From Flavobacteriales bacterium (GTDB lineage Bacteria > Bacteroidota > Bacteroidia > NS11-12g > UBA955), in contig CANKVN010000015.1 of the NCBI GenBank assembly GCA_947487055.1, positions 1 through 35,857 of the forward strand: DNA of 35,857 nt, in the 5' to 3' direction. The stretch's first letter is position 1. The number at the start of each line of letters is the position of its first letter. Below, piece after piece: positions 1-9,137 of the stretch. Position numbers and translations under genes: made by a program. Below the pieces are notes generated by a model. It did no database searches, was not told where the DNA came from, and was given only the letters and a program-made list of their open reading frames with translations.

Positions 1-996
1 TAGTTTACTGCTTTGGGGAAACTGCAATGTATATGACATAAAGCGGCGGCTTTGCGGCGTATAATTCCAGGTAGCAAAACGAAGTGCTCCGCCAGATAAA
101 TCTGTTAGGCGATCATATCGCGGAACAGAAGGGCTTTTGGACAATTGCACATTTAAGGTATGAACAAGCCTGCCGGTTTTTACAGACAACTTGCTGAAGA
201 TATCATCCTGTTTGTAGGCAGTACCCTTTTGTGTGAAAGGATCATTATTCAGCAGCTGCGTATCCCGGTTGTTTATTCTGGCTAAATAATTTTTGCGCAA
301 ACCAAAAGAATCCCAAGCCGAATAATTGCGGCGTTGCCCCATGCGAAGGTCACCAAAATCACTGCTCGTTGTGCTAAGGAGCCAAGCAACCTTTTTACCG
401 GCAAGCGCTAGATTCACATTGGAAACCACCGCATTTGACGCACTCAGGTAGCGAAAGTTTGCATTTCCGGATACAAATCCAAACTTCTCGTTGCGAAATA
501 ATGGATCCCTTGTTTTCAAATAAATAACCCCTCCCAATGCATCGCTGCCATATTGGGTGGAGCCTGAGCCAAAGAAAACCTCGGTTCTGTCGAGCATAAA
601 CTGGTCAACGGTAATAATATCCTGAAGGTGGCCCGCCCTGTAGGTTGCGTTGTTCATCCGAACGCCATCAACCACGAGCAGAACACGGCTTGATTCGAAA
701 CCCCTTAGAACCGGGCTTCCGCCACCCAACTGGCTTTTTTGAACAAATACCTGTCCAGTCTGAGCCAATACATCAGCCATTGTACCCTGCTGCGCCAACT
801 GCATTTGTTTGGCTGTGATTACTTCAATTTGGCGGGAGGTTTTGGCACGTGTAGAACCCAAGCGCTGTGAGGATACAAGTATTTCCTCAATATTTTCTGA
901 TTCTGATGAATCTATTTCATTTTTTGAAGGTTGATCCTGTGCATATAGCGAAGTTAAACCACACAGAAAACCAACCCATAATGTTGATTTTTTCAT
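1..996 (-). CDS. TonB-dependent outer-membrane receptor, N-terminal part (cut by window edge)
   Basis: The frame is open from an ATG at 996 to the window edge, giving 332 codons of N-terminal sequence. It starts with a signal peptide (MKKSTLWVGFLCGLTSLYAQ). A TonB plug domain follows directly, with no carboxypeptidase-like leading domain. Plug hallmarks visible are GGGSPVLRGFESSRVLLVVD, GVRMNNATYRAGHLQ and YGSDALGGVIYL, and the barrel begins after that. The LRGFE/VLLVVDGVRMNN signature is of the kind found in heme- and metalloprotein-type receptors rather than SusC proteins. The substrate is therefore possibly heme or a metal complex, but this is inference. The receptor would import its ligand across the outer membrane using TonB energy. 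The gene upstream on the same strand (start 1592) may be cotranscribed. No -7 element is clear in the 95-base gap. Confidence 0.93.
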   Translation of the reverse strand, partial: MKKSTLWVGFLCGLTSLYAQDQPSKNEIDSSESENIEEILVSSQRLGSTRAKTSRQIEVITAKQMQLAQQGTMADVLAQTGQVFVQKSQLGGGSPVLRGFESSRVLLVVDGVRMNNATYRAGHLQDIITVDQFMLDRTEVFFGSGSTQYGSDALGGVIYLKTRDPLFRNEKFGFVSGNANFRYLSASNAVVSNVNLALAGKKVAWLLSTTSSDFGDLRMGQRRNYSAWDSFGLRKNYLARINNRDTQLLNNDPFTQKGTAYKQDDIFSKLSVKTGRLVHTLNVQLSKSPSVPRYDRLTDLSGGALRFATWNYTPQSRRFMSYTLQFPQSSKL

Positions 997-1026
997 TGTT
1001 TTTTGTTTTGTTTAAAGAAGGAAATC

Positions 1027-1047
1027 GGGAATGAATTTTTCATTCCC
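1027..1047. repeat. Inverted repeat in the leader of the TonB-receptor gene
   Basis: GGGAATGA at 1027-1034 and TCATTCCC at 1040-1047 are perfect 8-base arms around a 5-base AT loop. The repeat lies 31 bases upstream of the receptor start. No T-run follows on the minus strand, so it is not a standard terminator. It could be a leader hairpin or an operator. The function is unknown. Confidence 0.35.
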
Positions 1048-1091
1048 CAAAAAAGGAATTTTCCCTTATTGGCATATCTCGTATTGAGAAA

Positions 1092-1592
1092 CTAACCTCG
1101 GCTAAATTCCGGCGGTGAAAATACCTGATTGAAAATACCTGCTGAAAGTGGAACACAAAACATCGAATCAGCCGTATAGATATATGGCAAAGGTTTAGGA
1201 ATTACTTTACCCGGTGGCTCATAAAAAAGAAAATAAACGCCTGCCAACTGCGCACCGGATTTAGCGCCAAGTTGGTTTTTCATGGATAACTCCAGTTGCT
1301 TTTCTTTGTGATCATTGATAACGGTTAAAATCCAGCGGTTATCCATTTTTTCGGCATGCACCACATCGTACTTGCTTGAATTCCAATAGATTTCGGAACC
1401 GGCATGCAATGATTTTGCTGCAGACAATGGAATAATCAGGGTTTCTGACTCCATTTCTTCCTTTTGATGTTTGATGGATAATTCCATTTGCAGCTTGTGG
1501 GAAATAAGGAAAAGGGGAAGTACCGCAGGTATGACAAAGAGCAGTAGTGCTAACAGCATCGTTAGGGGCAGGACTGCACTGGATCGGCACAT
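1092..1592 (-). CDS. Small membrane-anchored protein of unknown function
   Basis: The frame can be read from 1688, but I prefer the ATG at 1592 (166 residues). It sits 5 bases downstream of a TATATTTG element and opens with a hydrophobic anchor or signal segment (MLLALLLFVIPAVLPLFLIS). The rest is predicted outside the cytoplasm. It has a basic/acidic stretch, then a YDVV-like strand near residues 75-80, and it ends in a proline-containing tail (SPPEFSRG). From memory, short anchored Bacteroidota proteins with a similar YDVV strand and SPP ending occur near metal-uptake and TonB-receptor genes. I cannot verify that here. The TonB receptor lies 95 bases downstream on the same strand, so a shared role in uptake is plausible but not shown. 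Confidence 0.65.
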   Translation of the reverse strand: MCRSSAVLPLTMLLALLLFVIPAVLPLFLISHKLQMELSIKHQKEEMESETLIIPLSAAKSLHAGSEIYWNSSKYDVVHAEKMDNRWILTVINDHKEKQLELSMKNQLGAKSGAQLAGVYFLFYEPPGKVIPKPLPYIYTADSMFCVPLSAGIFNQVFSPPEFSRG

Positions 1593-1597
1593 ATTAG

Positions 1598-1605
1598 CAA
1601 ATATA
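1598..1605 (-). promoter_or_regulatory. Candidate -7 promoter element (TATATTTG)
   Basis: An exact match to the Bacteroidota TAnnTTTG -7 consensus lies 5 bases upstream of the ATG at 1592. No well-spaced -33 box is obvious. If used, the mRNA of the small membrane protein would have almost no 5' leader. Confidence 0.45.
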
Positions 1606-1690
1606 AGAACAGGAATTTGGAAAGAATGCAGGATATTGTCAAAATACTGCGCAAGAAAGGCGGAAAAAACTGAAATTCGCACATTCAATC

Positions 1691-2893
1691 ATGAGTGATG
1701 TTTTTATAATCGATGCCCTGCGCACCCCTGTAGGTAAGTTTGGCGGCAGTTTGTCGTCTATAAGGCCAGACGATCTGGCAGCACATGCAATCAAAGAAAT
1801 CATGGGGCGCAACCCCGGAATTGATTATGCGGAAACCGATGAAGTAATCTTTGGTGCGGCCAATCAGGCCGGCGAAGACAACCGAAATGTAGCCAGGATG
1901 GCTTCGCTGCTTGCAGGCTTGCCTGTTGAAATCCCAGGATATACGGTAAACCGTTTGTGCGCCAGCGGGTTGCAGAGCATCATGAATGGTTACATGGCCA
2001 TTAAAAGTGGCGTAGCAGAACTGATACTTGCCGGAGGCACAGAAAGCATGACCAGGGCTCCGTTTGTGATGGCAAAAGGGGAAACGCCCTTCCAACGCAA
2101 CGTAGAAATCCATGACACCACCATTGGCTGGCGGTTTACCAACAAGAAGCTTGCTTCGCTTTATCACCCATACAGCATGGGCGAAACCGCAGAAAACGTA
2201 GCAGAACGTTATGGTATAAGCCGTGAAGCTCAGGATTTGTTTGCCTATGAATCTCAACGCAAGTGGCAGGAAGCGAACAATGCCGGAAAGTTCAAAGCAG
2301 AGATAGCAGGCATTTCCATACCATCGGGAAAGAAAGGCGAAACAACATTTTTCGACACCGATGAGCATCCGCGCCTGAGCACTGTAGATGTGCTGGCAAC
2401 CTTGAACCCGGCATTTCGCAAAGACGGAAGTGTAACTGCCGGCAACAGCAGCGGAATCAATGATGGTGCAGCCTGTCTGATATTGGCATCGGAAGCGATG
2501 GTTAAACGTTATAACCTAAAACCCATAGCACGGATAGCGGGAATTGGTGCTGCCGGCGTTGATCCAGCGATTATGGGTATTGGCCCGGTTCCTGCCAGCC
2601 AAAAAGCCTTAAAGCATGCGGGTATTGGTGTTCAGGATTTGTCGGTAGCAGAGCTCAACGAAGCTTTTGCCTGTCAGGTGCTGGCCAGTATGCAGGAACT
2701 AAATATAAACCCCAGTATTGTTAATCCTAATGGCGGCAGCATTGCCATAGGACATCCACTGGGCGCAAGCGGTGCAAGAATCAGCACTACATTGCTGCAT
2801 GAAATGGCGCGAAATTCCGGCGCCCGTTTCGGACTTGCCACCATGTGTATTGGCGTGGGCCAAGGCTGTGCGGTGGTGTTTGAAAGAATCTAA
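1691..2893 (+). CDS. Thiolase (acetyl-CoA C-acyltransferase, 3-oxoadipyl-CoA thiolase-like)
   Basis: This 400-residue protein has the usual length of degradative thiolases. The acylated cysteine is Cys90 in NRLCASGLQS. The C-terminal half carries NEAFA, GGSIAIGHPLGASGAR with the catalytic histidine, and MCIGVGQGCAV with the second catalytic cysteine. It cleaves 3-oxoacyl-CoA with CoA in beta-oxidation or aromatic-acid (beta-ketoadipate) degradation. The overall pattern (GETAENVAERYGISREAQD) resembles PcaF/PaaJ-type enzymes, but no other pathway genes are nearby, so substrate assignment is open. A GAAATTCG element lies 11 bases upstream of the ATG. Its stop overlaps the truA start (TAATG), which suggests translational coupling. 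Confidence 0.96.
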   Translation: MSDVFIIDALRTPVGKFGGSLSSIRPDDLAAHAIKEIMGRNPGIDYAETDEVIFGAANQAGEDNRNVARMASLLAGLPVEIPGYTVNRLCASGLQSIMNGYMAIKSGVAELILAGGTESMTRAPFVMAKGETPFQRNVEIHDTTIGWRFTNKKLASLYHPYSMGETAENVAERYGISREAQDLFAYESQRKWQEANNAGKFKAEIAGISIPSGKKGETTFFDTDEHPRLSTVDVLATLNPAFRKDGSVTAGNSSGINDGAACLILASEAMVKRYNLKPIARIAGIGAAGVDPAIMGIGPVPASQKALKHAGIGVQDLSVAELNEAFACQVLASMQELNINPSIVNPNGGSIAIGHPLGASGARISTTLLHEMARNSGARFGLATMCIGVGQGCAVVFERI

Positions 2894-3660
2894 TGCATTA
2901 CTTCCTTGAACTGGCCTACAGGGGAACCCAATACGGGGGCTGGCAGAAGCAAGAGGAGGTTCCCAGCGTTCAGGCAACACTGGATGCGAAAATATCCCTT
3001 ATTTTAAGGGATGTGATTGAAACATATGGCTGTGGCCGAACCGACACCGGGGTGCATGCATCCTACTTTGTAGCGCAGTTCGACTTCCAAAATCCATTGC
3101 CACCAAACTTTGTATATAGGCTAAATGGCATGTTGCCGGATGACATTGTCGTATATGACTGCAGGGAGGTTGATGCCGGATTACACGCCCGTTTTTCTGC
3201 TATTTCCAGAACGTATCAGTATCAAGTTATTCATCAGAAAAATCCATTTCAAGGAATACTGTCCTGGCATTTTCCGCACAAACCCGACATAGACCTCATG
3301 AACAAGGCCGCAGCTTTTTTCTTGAAAACAGAGGAATACCGATGCTTTTGCAAAGGCAAAACCAAAAACGAAAGCTACAGGTGCAGGGTTACAGAGGCCA
3401 ATTGGGCTGCCACTGACCAAGGGTTGGTATTTACGGTAACTGCCAATCGTTTTCTTAGAAGCATGGTTCGCAGTATGGTTGGCACATTGCTAAAGGTGGG
3501 CCTTGGCAAAATGAGCATAGAACAATTCGAAGAAATGCTGCAAAGCGGCAAAAGGGAATCTGCAGGCAAATCCGCACCCGCGGAGGGATTATACCTGGTG
3601 GATGTGAAGTATATCGGATTTACCCGATTCGATGCGGTTACTCCGCCCCCAGTCTCTTAA
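2893..3660 (+). CDS. truA: tRNA pseudouridine(38-40) synthase TruA
   Basis: The protein is 255 residues, normal for TruA. It isomerises uridines 38-40 in the anticodon stem of many tRNAs. The catalytic aspartate is Asp51 in GCGRTDTGVHA, and the N-terminal GTQYGGWQ strand and C-terminal FLRSMVRSMVGTLL helix are typical. It overlaps the thiolase stop by one base and probably shares its transcript. Its 3' end overlaps the 3' end of the convergent giant-protein gene by 23 bases. Confidence 0.97.
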   Translation: MHYFLELAYRGTQYGGWQKQEEVPSVQATLDAKISLILRDVIETYGCGRTDTGVHASYFVAQFDFQNPLPPNFVYRLNGMLPDDIVVYDCREVDAGLHARFSAISRTYQYQVIHQKNPFQGILSWHFPHKPDIDLMNKAAAFFLKTEEYRCFCKGKTKNESYRCRVTEANWAATDQGLVFTVTANRFLRSMVRSMVGTLLKVGLGKMSIEQFEEMLQSGKRESAGKSAPAEGLYLVDVKYIGFTRFDAVTPPPVS

Positions 3661-6600
3661 GGAACCGTTCTACCTGCTTTGGTGTTGCAGGCTTCACGTA
3701 GTAATCCTTGGCCGGTAGTTTCTCGGCAGTATTAACCAATATTTCATTCAGCTTTTGGTCACTGCTGAGAATGTTGGCCACTGTTTTGGTAAGGTTAATG
3801 TAAATCCACTCATTGCCACCGAAATCAAAGTAGATGTACATATTTTCTCCGCCTCGCTTGTGTTCCAGCAACATGGTGGTTTTGATATCCTTGTTTACCG
3901 GCGTACCGGCAAAACTGGCCACGCTCACATTGTCATTGCAGAACATACCACGTAATTTGCTGTCCCAGCGGAAGGTAGCGTCGCTAAGGATGAGTTTGTA
4001 TTCGGCCTCATCTTTGCCATTCACTTCCCCGCTTTTTTCAATGTTTTTGATGATGGTTCTTGCGGTTTTGTCATCGGAAACCATTTCCCCAACAGCATTT
4101 TTAAAGAATTCGGTATTGATGTTTACCGAGGAGCCGCTGCTGGTTTGGAACAATTCCTTTAACCGGGAAACATAATCCTTGTGCAACGGAAAATCGAGCA
4201 TCATTGCCATGTTGAACACAAAACTGCTGTCGCCTTCGCGCAGGTCCGCGGTACCGGCATTTTTGAATTTGATGTTATCGCTTTCCAAACCAAAATCAAG
4301 GGGACCTTCTGCATGTACGGTATGGTTTTTCTCATTCAGCTGAATGAAACTTCCTTTCAATCCGTCGTTCAGCAATTTATCCTTACTTCCTGCAAAGAAG
4401 CTTTGTTTCTCATGGTCGTAGTAGAAAATACCCGTATCGTTGGTAACATCGGGATCGCTGTAGCGGCGTTTCCAGCTAAAGAATAATGGATACACGTGGC
4501 TACTGTCATTGGCTACAAATAAACCCACATATTGCTTTTTGTTGTCTTTATCCCGGGGATCCTGCACATTGATAATTACATTTTTTGGATCCACACGGTC
4601 GCTGTAGCGAAGCCAAGCAGAAGGCAGAATGTTCTTGAAGGTGTGCAAGGGTTTTACGTATCCGGTAAACTGGATATTTTGTTCATTGCTTAGGATTTGG
4701 GCAAAGCCTTTGTACCCAATTTTGGTATCCAGGGTAAAATTCAGCGATTCATCTATTCTACCCCATGCTTCAATGTGTTTTTCCTTATTCACAACAATGC
4801 TGTCCAGGAAGAACTCCTGGCGTTGTGCCAGCTTATTTACATATTGATACAGACCGCTGCCACGCATTTTGTTTTTGCCATAAATTTTCATGCGGCTGCG
4901 GTAAATCTCATGGAATTTATCAATTCTGTTGGCAATGAGTTTGGCACTATCCACAATATCCATATCGCCATTTTCGCGAATGGTAACCTTACCATCCTTG
5001 AGGAATACCCGGCTATCTGCCACATCGATAAACGGAATTTGCTGCACATTGAGCGTATAATCTTTCAGGTTGTAAATGCCTCGAACTCCTGCAAACTTCA
5101 AACTATCCTGGGTAGGATTGGTGCTAATCCAGTAGGGCTGTGTTCCTGCCATGGATGCGCCTGTTCTGGCTTCCAGGGTTTTGCCATTCATATCCCAGCG
5201 ATAATCATTGAGGTTGGTGGCATAACTGTTGAAGGGGAATCTGGTTTGGCTGCCCACCTTGTTGGTGGTGAAGGTTCCAAGGCGCGTATCAAAATCCATT
5301 ACACCGCGTATGTCGTTGGTCTCAAACGCTACCTTACTGCTATCTGCGCCATAAATGGTCAGATTTGCTTTATCTGCAGCGGTTTTGTTGGGTCCAAATA
5401 CCATTTCGTTGCTGGCAAACTTTGCCTCAGGCCACTTTAAAGAACCATTTCCTGTAAGTTTAGAAGGTTTTTGGGTAACGGTTCCCGTAAAATCATAGCC
5501 TGTTTTGAATACTTTAATGGGTGTAGGACCATTGGTGATGTTGAATTTATCGTGGTATGGTGTCCACTCCATTTCAGCATTGGCAGCATATACCTGCGGA
5601 TATATCCCGCTTTGTGGCAAATCATAAGAATCCACATTGCCCTTGGCTGCTTTGGGAAGCAACAGGATACGCTGAAACTTGGTGGTGCTTCCATTGAATG
5701 CAATATCGCCCTGTTCGCCATAGAAACCGCGTTCGCTCAGGTTCATCACCATTTCGCCTTTGCCTTTGCCGCGATACATGGAATAACCGCCGGGAGGGGT
5801 TGGTGTTACAAATCCCAGTGAATAATCAGGTTGGATATATACGTAGTGACGGAATTCCGGGAAAATGCCATCGCTTTTGAATGTACCATCAAACCGCAAA
5901 CCGGCAATGGTGAAATTATCCAAACTGTCTATGGTAAAGGGATCCACTACAAATTTAAATGTTTCGGCTTTGTATTGCCCGCCGTGAATAGAGGGTTTAT
6001 CGTACAGCACTTCCGACCCTTTAAGGGATTTAAAAATGGGATATTCAGGGTAATTGACCAGTCCTGATTTGTTGTTGGGCTTATCGATATAAATGGTTCC
6101 GTAGATATTGCGCAATACGCTTTTGATAGGGATTAACGACCTCCCGGTGCTGTCCGGGAAATATAGCCTAAGGCTATCGATGTTGTCGGATTGAACAAGG
6201 AAATTGCCATAATCAAACTCGAATTTTTTACCAAAAAAATCGAAACGACCTGCCCTAACCATTCCACCAAAGCGGATGCGGCGATTTTTAAGCAGGGTAA
6301 TTTGTTGCTCGTAAGGTACAACCACCACGTTTTGCGAGTCGGAGAAAAAGAATTTCTGAACGCCATCCACATTCATTTCATGGCTCAACAGGTTTAGGCT
6401 CATGTTGCTTCGCTTGGCAATTGTTGAAGACAGGCGTATCACATCATAATCCCTTGTTTTTTCATGGCTTTGTACCCATCTGAAGAGTTTGGTTCTAAAA
6501 ACAGCAGAATCTTGTTCCGGGAAATAGGTAATATAGCCGGCATCGTGCAACTCAATAAATGGCGATTTAAGGTGCTCTGGCTGCATTTTACAGAACTGCG

Positions 6601-8158
6601 CATAATCGGCTACGGAGAATTTCATCCTGCGGTTGGCTTTAAAAAACTCGCGTGTTTCCTTTTTCCGGGCCTGCAGTGCTTTTAACTTTTGTTCTATCAG
6701 CGGTTTATCTTCGGGCTTGTTTTTATAGATCAAGGCCTTTAATTCCTTTTCCATGGCCTGTGTCGCAGGATCATCGGGCTGGCGGTTGTAAAAGGCATAC
6801 AAACTTTCCAGGGGATTAAAGCTTAATGGGCCCTGAACACGCGCATAAATCATTTCTTTGTAGAAATCTGCACTGGACAATTTTGCATCCTGATCGTTGT
6901 TGATATTGTCAAAATCAATAAACGGCTCATCCAGTTTCCAGCGAATTTGTTGCACATCAATATCCACTTTGTGGTAGTCGTCGTAAAATGGCGCCCGCAT
7001 CAGTCCCTCGGTTCCCCTGTTAATGACCAATTTATTGTCTATGAACTGAAAATTTACATTTACTGCAGGATGCGTGATGGTAGCGCTATCCACATATACC
7101 ACCATCGATGCCTTGAGGCTGGCTGCAGCACCCTGGGCAATTTTGAAGGTTTTGCTCTTGAGCGTAATTCGCTTTTTATTCTTGTAAAGGATATTAATTT
7201 CCGTTTCCTCACCGTTGGCTGTTTGTGTATTTATTTCAGCACCATTCACCGTAAAACCTCCTTTGAACGTAGCGTTGGGCCCAACAATGCCTTTGATTTC
7301 AAGGCTATTGGCAAAACTTGAAAACTTTGGCCAAGCAGATTTTTTCACGGTTGCCGTATCCGGCGAAAAACTGATTTTATCCTGAAATTTACCAAGAATG
7401 CTGCTGCCAAAATACTTGCTGTACTGAAGGGTAGCTGTATCAATGGTATAATCTGATTCTTCCAGGTTAACAGAGAATTTACCCCATTTCACCATCACAT
7501 TTTCTCCCGGCATCACCCTATCGAAATTGGTTTGTCCGGAAGTGCCTTTCCAAAGCTTCTTTGCGGGATAAAAAACACCTGCTGTTTTTTCGATAACCAT
7601 TTTATCGGCAGGACCAAAGCAGGTAAGGTTCACCGGAGGGAATTTCACCACAATTTCTCCTTTTTCCAGCAGGATATCAAAATCAGAAGAATCCACCACC
7701 CACTTTTTGTTGTTATCGAACAGTAAGGTTCTGCTGCTAAACAGGTTGGAGGTCATTTTCAAAAAATCCAGGTAATCACCACTTTTCTGGCTCAGCAGGT
7801 TTTGGGTCATTTGTTGCCATTGTTGCAATACCTTTTCCGGCAATTTCATTTCCAGATAAGCCGTAACCGATTGAAGCATGTAATCGAAATGGGGCTGAAC
7901 GGGCATACCTTCTGCCACCATGTCTGAGCAAATGCGCATGATGCTTTTTTGCTGGTTTGGACTAAAGCGCCCCATAATCCAGCTTTCCTTAAACAGGGCG
8001 AATCTGCTGTTCAGGGATTTGTTGCCGGCTGTATTGATGTGGACTTCAAACTCTTTGATGAAAACTGCGGGATCCGGTGAGAAGCTACGCACCTGAGCGG
8101 AAGCTGTTCTTCCCCAAAAAAGCAATAGGGCAATTGATGCAATTCTTAGAAAGCGCAT
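3638..8158 (-). CDS. Giant secreted protein of unknown function (1506 residues)
   Basis: I do not recognise a named domain. I chose the ATG at 8158 because it gives a compact signal peptide (MRFLRIASIALLLFWGRTAS, then AQ); an earlier ATG at 8191 adds 11 residues. After an alpha-helical N-terminal portion of roughly 150 residues, almost the whole chain reads as alternating beta strands. This suggests a very long beta-rich periplasmic or outer-membrane-associated protein. A lysine/glutamate-rich helical insert, perhaps winged-helix-like, lies near residues 470-560. There are no transmembrane helices, no T9SS sorting domain at the C-terminus and no catalytic motif. From memory, similar uncharacterised proteins of about 1500 residues occur widely in Bacteroidota. 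It lies 87 bases downstream of tpiA on the same strand and overlaps truA tail to tail. Confidence 0.9.
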   Translation of the reverse strand: MRFLRIASIALLLFWGRTASAQVRSFSPDPAVFIKEFEVHINTAGNKSLNSRFALFKESWIMGRFSPNQQKSIMRICSDMVAEGMPVQPHFDYMLQSVTAYLEMKLPEKVLQQWQQMTQNLLSQKSGDYLDFLKMTSNLFSSRTLLFDNNKKWVVDSSDFDILLEKGEIVVKFPPVNLTCFGPADKMVIEKTAGVFYPAKKLWKGTSGQTNFDRVMPGENVMVKWGKFSVNLEESDYTIDTATLQYSKYFGSSILGKFQDKISFSPDTATVKKSAWPKFSSFANSLEIKGIVGPNATFKGGFTVNGAEINTQTANGEETEINILYKNKKRITLKSKTFKIAQGAAASLKASMVVYVDSATITHPAVNVNFQFIDNKLVINRGTEGLMRAPFYDDYHKVDIDVQQIRWKLDEPFIDFDNINNDQDAKLSSADFYKEMIYARVQGPLSFNPLESLYAFYNRQPDDPATQAMEKELKALIYKNKPEDKPLIEQKLKALQARKKETREFFKANRRMKFSVADYAQFCKMQPEHLKSPFIELHDAGYITYFPEQDSAVFRTKLFRWVQSHEKTRDYDVIRLSSTIAKRSNMSLNLLSHEMNVDGVQKFFFSDSQNVVVVPYEQQITLLKNRRIRFGGMVRAGRFDFFGKKFEFDYGNFLVQSDNIDSLRLYFPDSTGRSLIPIKSVLRNIYGTIYIDKPNNKSGLVNYPEYPIFKSLKGSEVLYDKPSIHGGQYKAETFKFVVDPFTIDSLDNFTIAGLRFDGTFKSDGIFPEFRHYVYIQPDYSLGFVTPTPPGGYSMYRGKGKGEMVMNLSERGFYGEQGDIAFNGSTTKFQRILLLPKAAKGNVDSYDLPQSGIYPQVYAANAEMEWTPYHDKFNITNGPTPIKVFKTGYDFTGTVTQKPSKLTGNGSLKWPEAKFASNEMVFGPNKTAADKANLTIYGADSSKVAFETNDIRGVMDFDTRLGTFTTNKVGSQTRFPFNSYATNLNDYRWDMNGKTLEARTGASMAGTQPYWISTNPTQDSLKFAGVRGIYNLKDYTLNVQQIPFIDVADSRVFLKDGKVTIRENGDMDIVDSAKLIANRIDKFHEIYRSRMKIYGKNKMRGSGLYQYVNKLAQRQEFFLDSIVVNKEKHIEAWGRIDESLNFTLDTKIGYKGFAQILSNEQNIQFTGYVKPLHTFKNILPSAWLRYSDRVDPKNVIINVQDPRDKDNKKQYVGLFVANDSSHVYPLFFSWKRRYSDPDVTNDTGIFYYDHEKQSFFAGSKDKLLNDGLKGSFIQLNEKNHTVHAEGPLDFGLESDNIKFKNAGTADLREGDSSFVFNMAMMLDFPLHKDYVSRLKELFQTSSGSSVNINTEFFKNAVGEMVSDDKTARTIIKNIEKSGEVNGKDEAEYKLILSDATFRWDSKLRGMFCNDNVSVASFAGTPVNKDIKTTMLLEHKRGGENMYIYFDFGGNEWIYINLTKTVANILSSDQKLNEILVNTAEKLPAKDYYVKPATPKQVERFLKRLGAE

Positions 8159-8245
8159 AAGGAATATGATAAAACGAAAATTTCCGTTCATTGATTATAC
8201 AAAGAACTGGAAAAATCGTGCCGAAAATTGAAAAGTAACTGGGAA

Positions 8246-9007
8246 TTAACCCACAGCCTTGATGATGTCTGCAAAATCGCGCGCTTTGAGGGCTGCGCCG
8301 CCAATTAATCCACCATCAATATCGGGCTTTGACATTAATCCCGCAGCGTTGTCCGGCTTCATACTTCCGCCATACAGGATGGGCGTTTCGTCTGCTATTT
8401 CTTCGGTATAATGCATACCAATAACCTTGCGGATATAGTTGTGCATTTCCTGCGCCTGCTCGGGGGTTGCCGTGAGACCGGTTCCAATGGCCCAAACAGG
8501 CTCATAAGCGAGGATTACGCTGGAAAACTCTTTGCGGTCCAGGTTGAATAACCCTTCCTGTAATTGACTCTCCACCACCTTAAAGAAGATTTTCTCTTCC
8601 CTTTCCTTTAGGGTTTCGCCCACACAGAATATCACCTTCAAGCCATGCCTGATGGCTGCTTTTACCTTTTTGAACAACAATTCTCCGGTTTCGCCAAAAT
8701 ACTGACGGCGTTCGCTGTGACCAATAATTACATATTGTGTACCAACGCTTTTAAGCATTAAGGGACTAATTTCCCCCGTAAAAGCTCCACTGTCTTCGAA
8801 ATGGCAATTTTGTGCACCCAAACCAATACCGGTTCCTTCCAATAAGCGTGAAGCAGAAGCCAGTGAAATAAATGGCGGACATAAAACCACCTGCGCTTTT
8901 CCACGGTGTTCATCCCGCACGATACCACGAATTTCGGTTATCAAAGCCTGGCTTTCTTCCAGGGTTTTATTCATTTTCCAGTTTCCGGCTACTATCTTGA
9001 TTCTCAT
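8246..9007 (-). CDS. tpiA: Triosephosphate isomerase
   Basis: The protein is 253 residues from the ATG at 9007; four extra upstream codons are possible. It interconverts dihydroxyacetone phosphate and glyceraldehyde 3-phosphate in glycolysis. All catalytic residues are visible: Lys11 in AGNWKMN, His97 in IIGHSERR and Glu169 in AYEPVWAIGTG. The phosphate-binding YGGSMKPDNA is also present. GAAATTTG, one base off the -7 consensus, lies 9 bases upstream of the start. It follows cmk on the same strand after a 130-base gap. Confidence 0.98.
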   Translation of the reverse strand: MRIKIVAGNWKMNKTLEESQALITEIRGIVRDEHRGKAQVVLCPPFISLASASRLLEGTGIGLGAQNCHFEDSGAFTGEISPLMLKSVGTQYVIIGHSERRQYFGETGELLFKKVKAAIRHGLKVIFCVGETLKEREEKIFFKVVESQLQEGLFNLDRKEFSSVILAYEPVWAIGTGLTATPEQAQEMHNYIRKVIGMHYTEEIADETPILYGGSMKPDNAAGLMSKPDIDGGLIGGAALKARDFADIIKAVG

Positions 9008-9137
9008 TTTCAACTGCAAATTTCAGCATTTGCTACAATAAATAGCAAGTATAGCGACTGATTTCTTTGCGATAACCGCATGAAAATCAGTTTCCCGAAA
9101 AAAGAAAGGTGGTTGTTTTTTTGTGTTTTGTCTTTTA

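Noticed and set aside
1685-2368. 227-codon open frame antisense to the thiolase gene
   Set aside because: It is a shadow of a well-supported enzyme; the translation shows no domain, no signal and no promoter element of its own.
4697-5440. 247-codon plus-strand frame inside the giant secreted protein gene
   Set aside because: The antisense reading is rich in cysteine and isoleucine without a recognisable pattern; the minus-strand protein with signal peptide explains the sequence.
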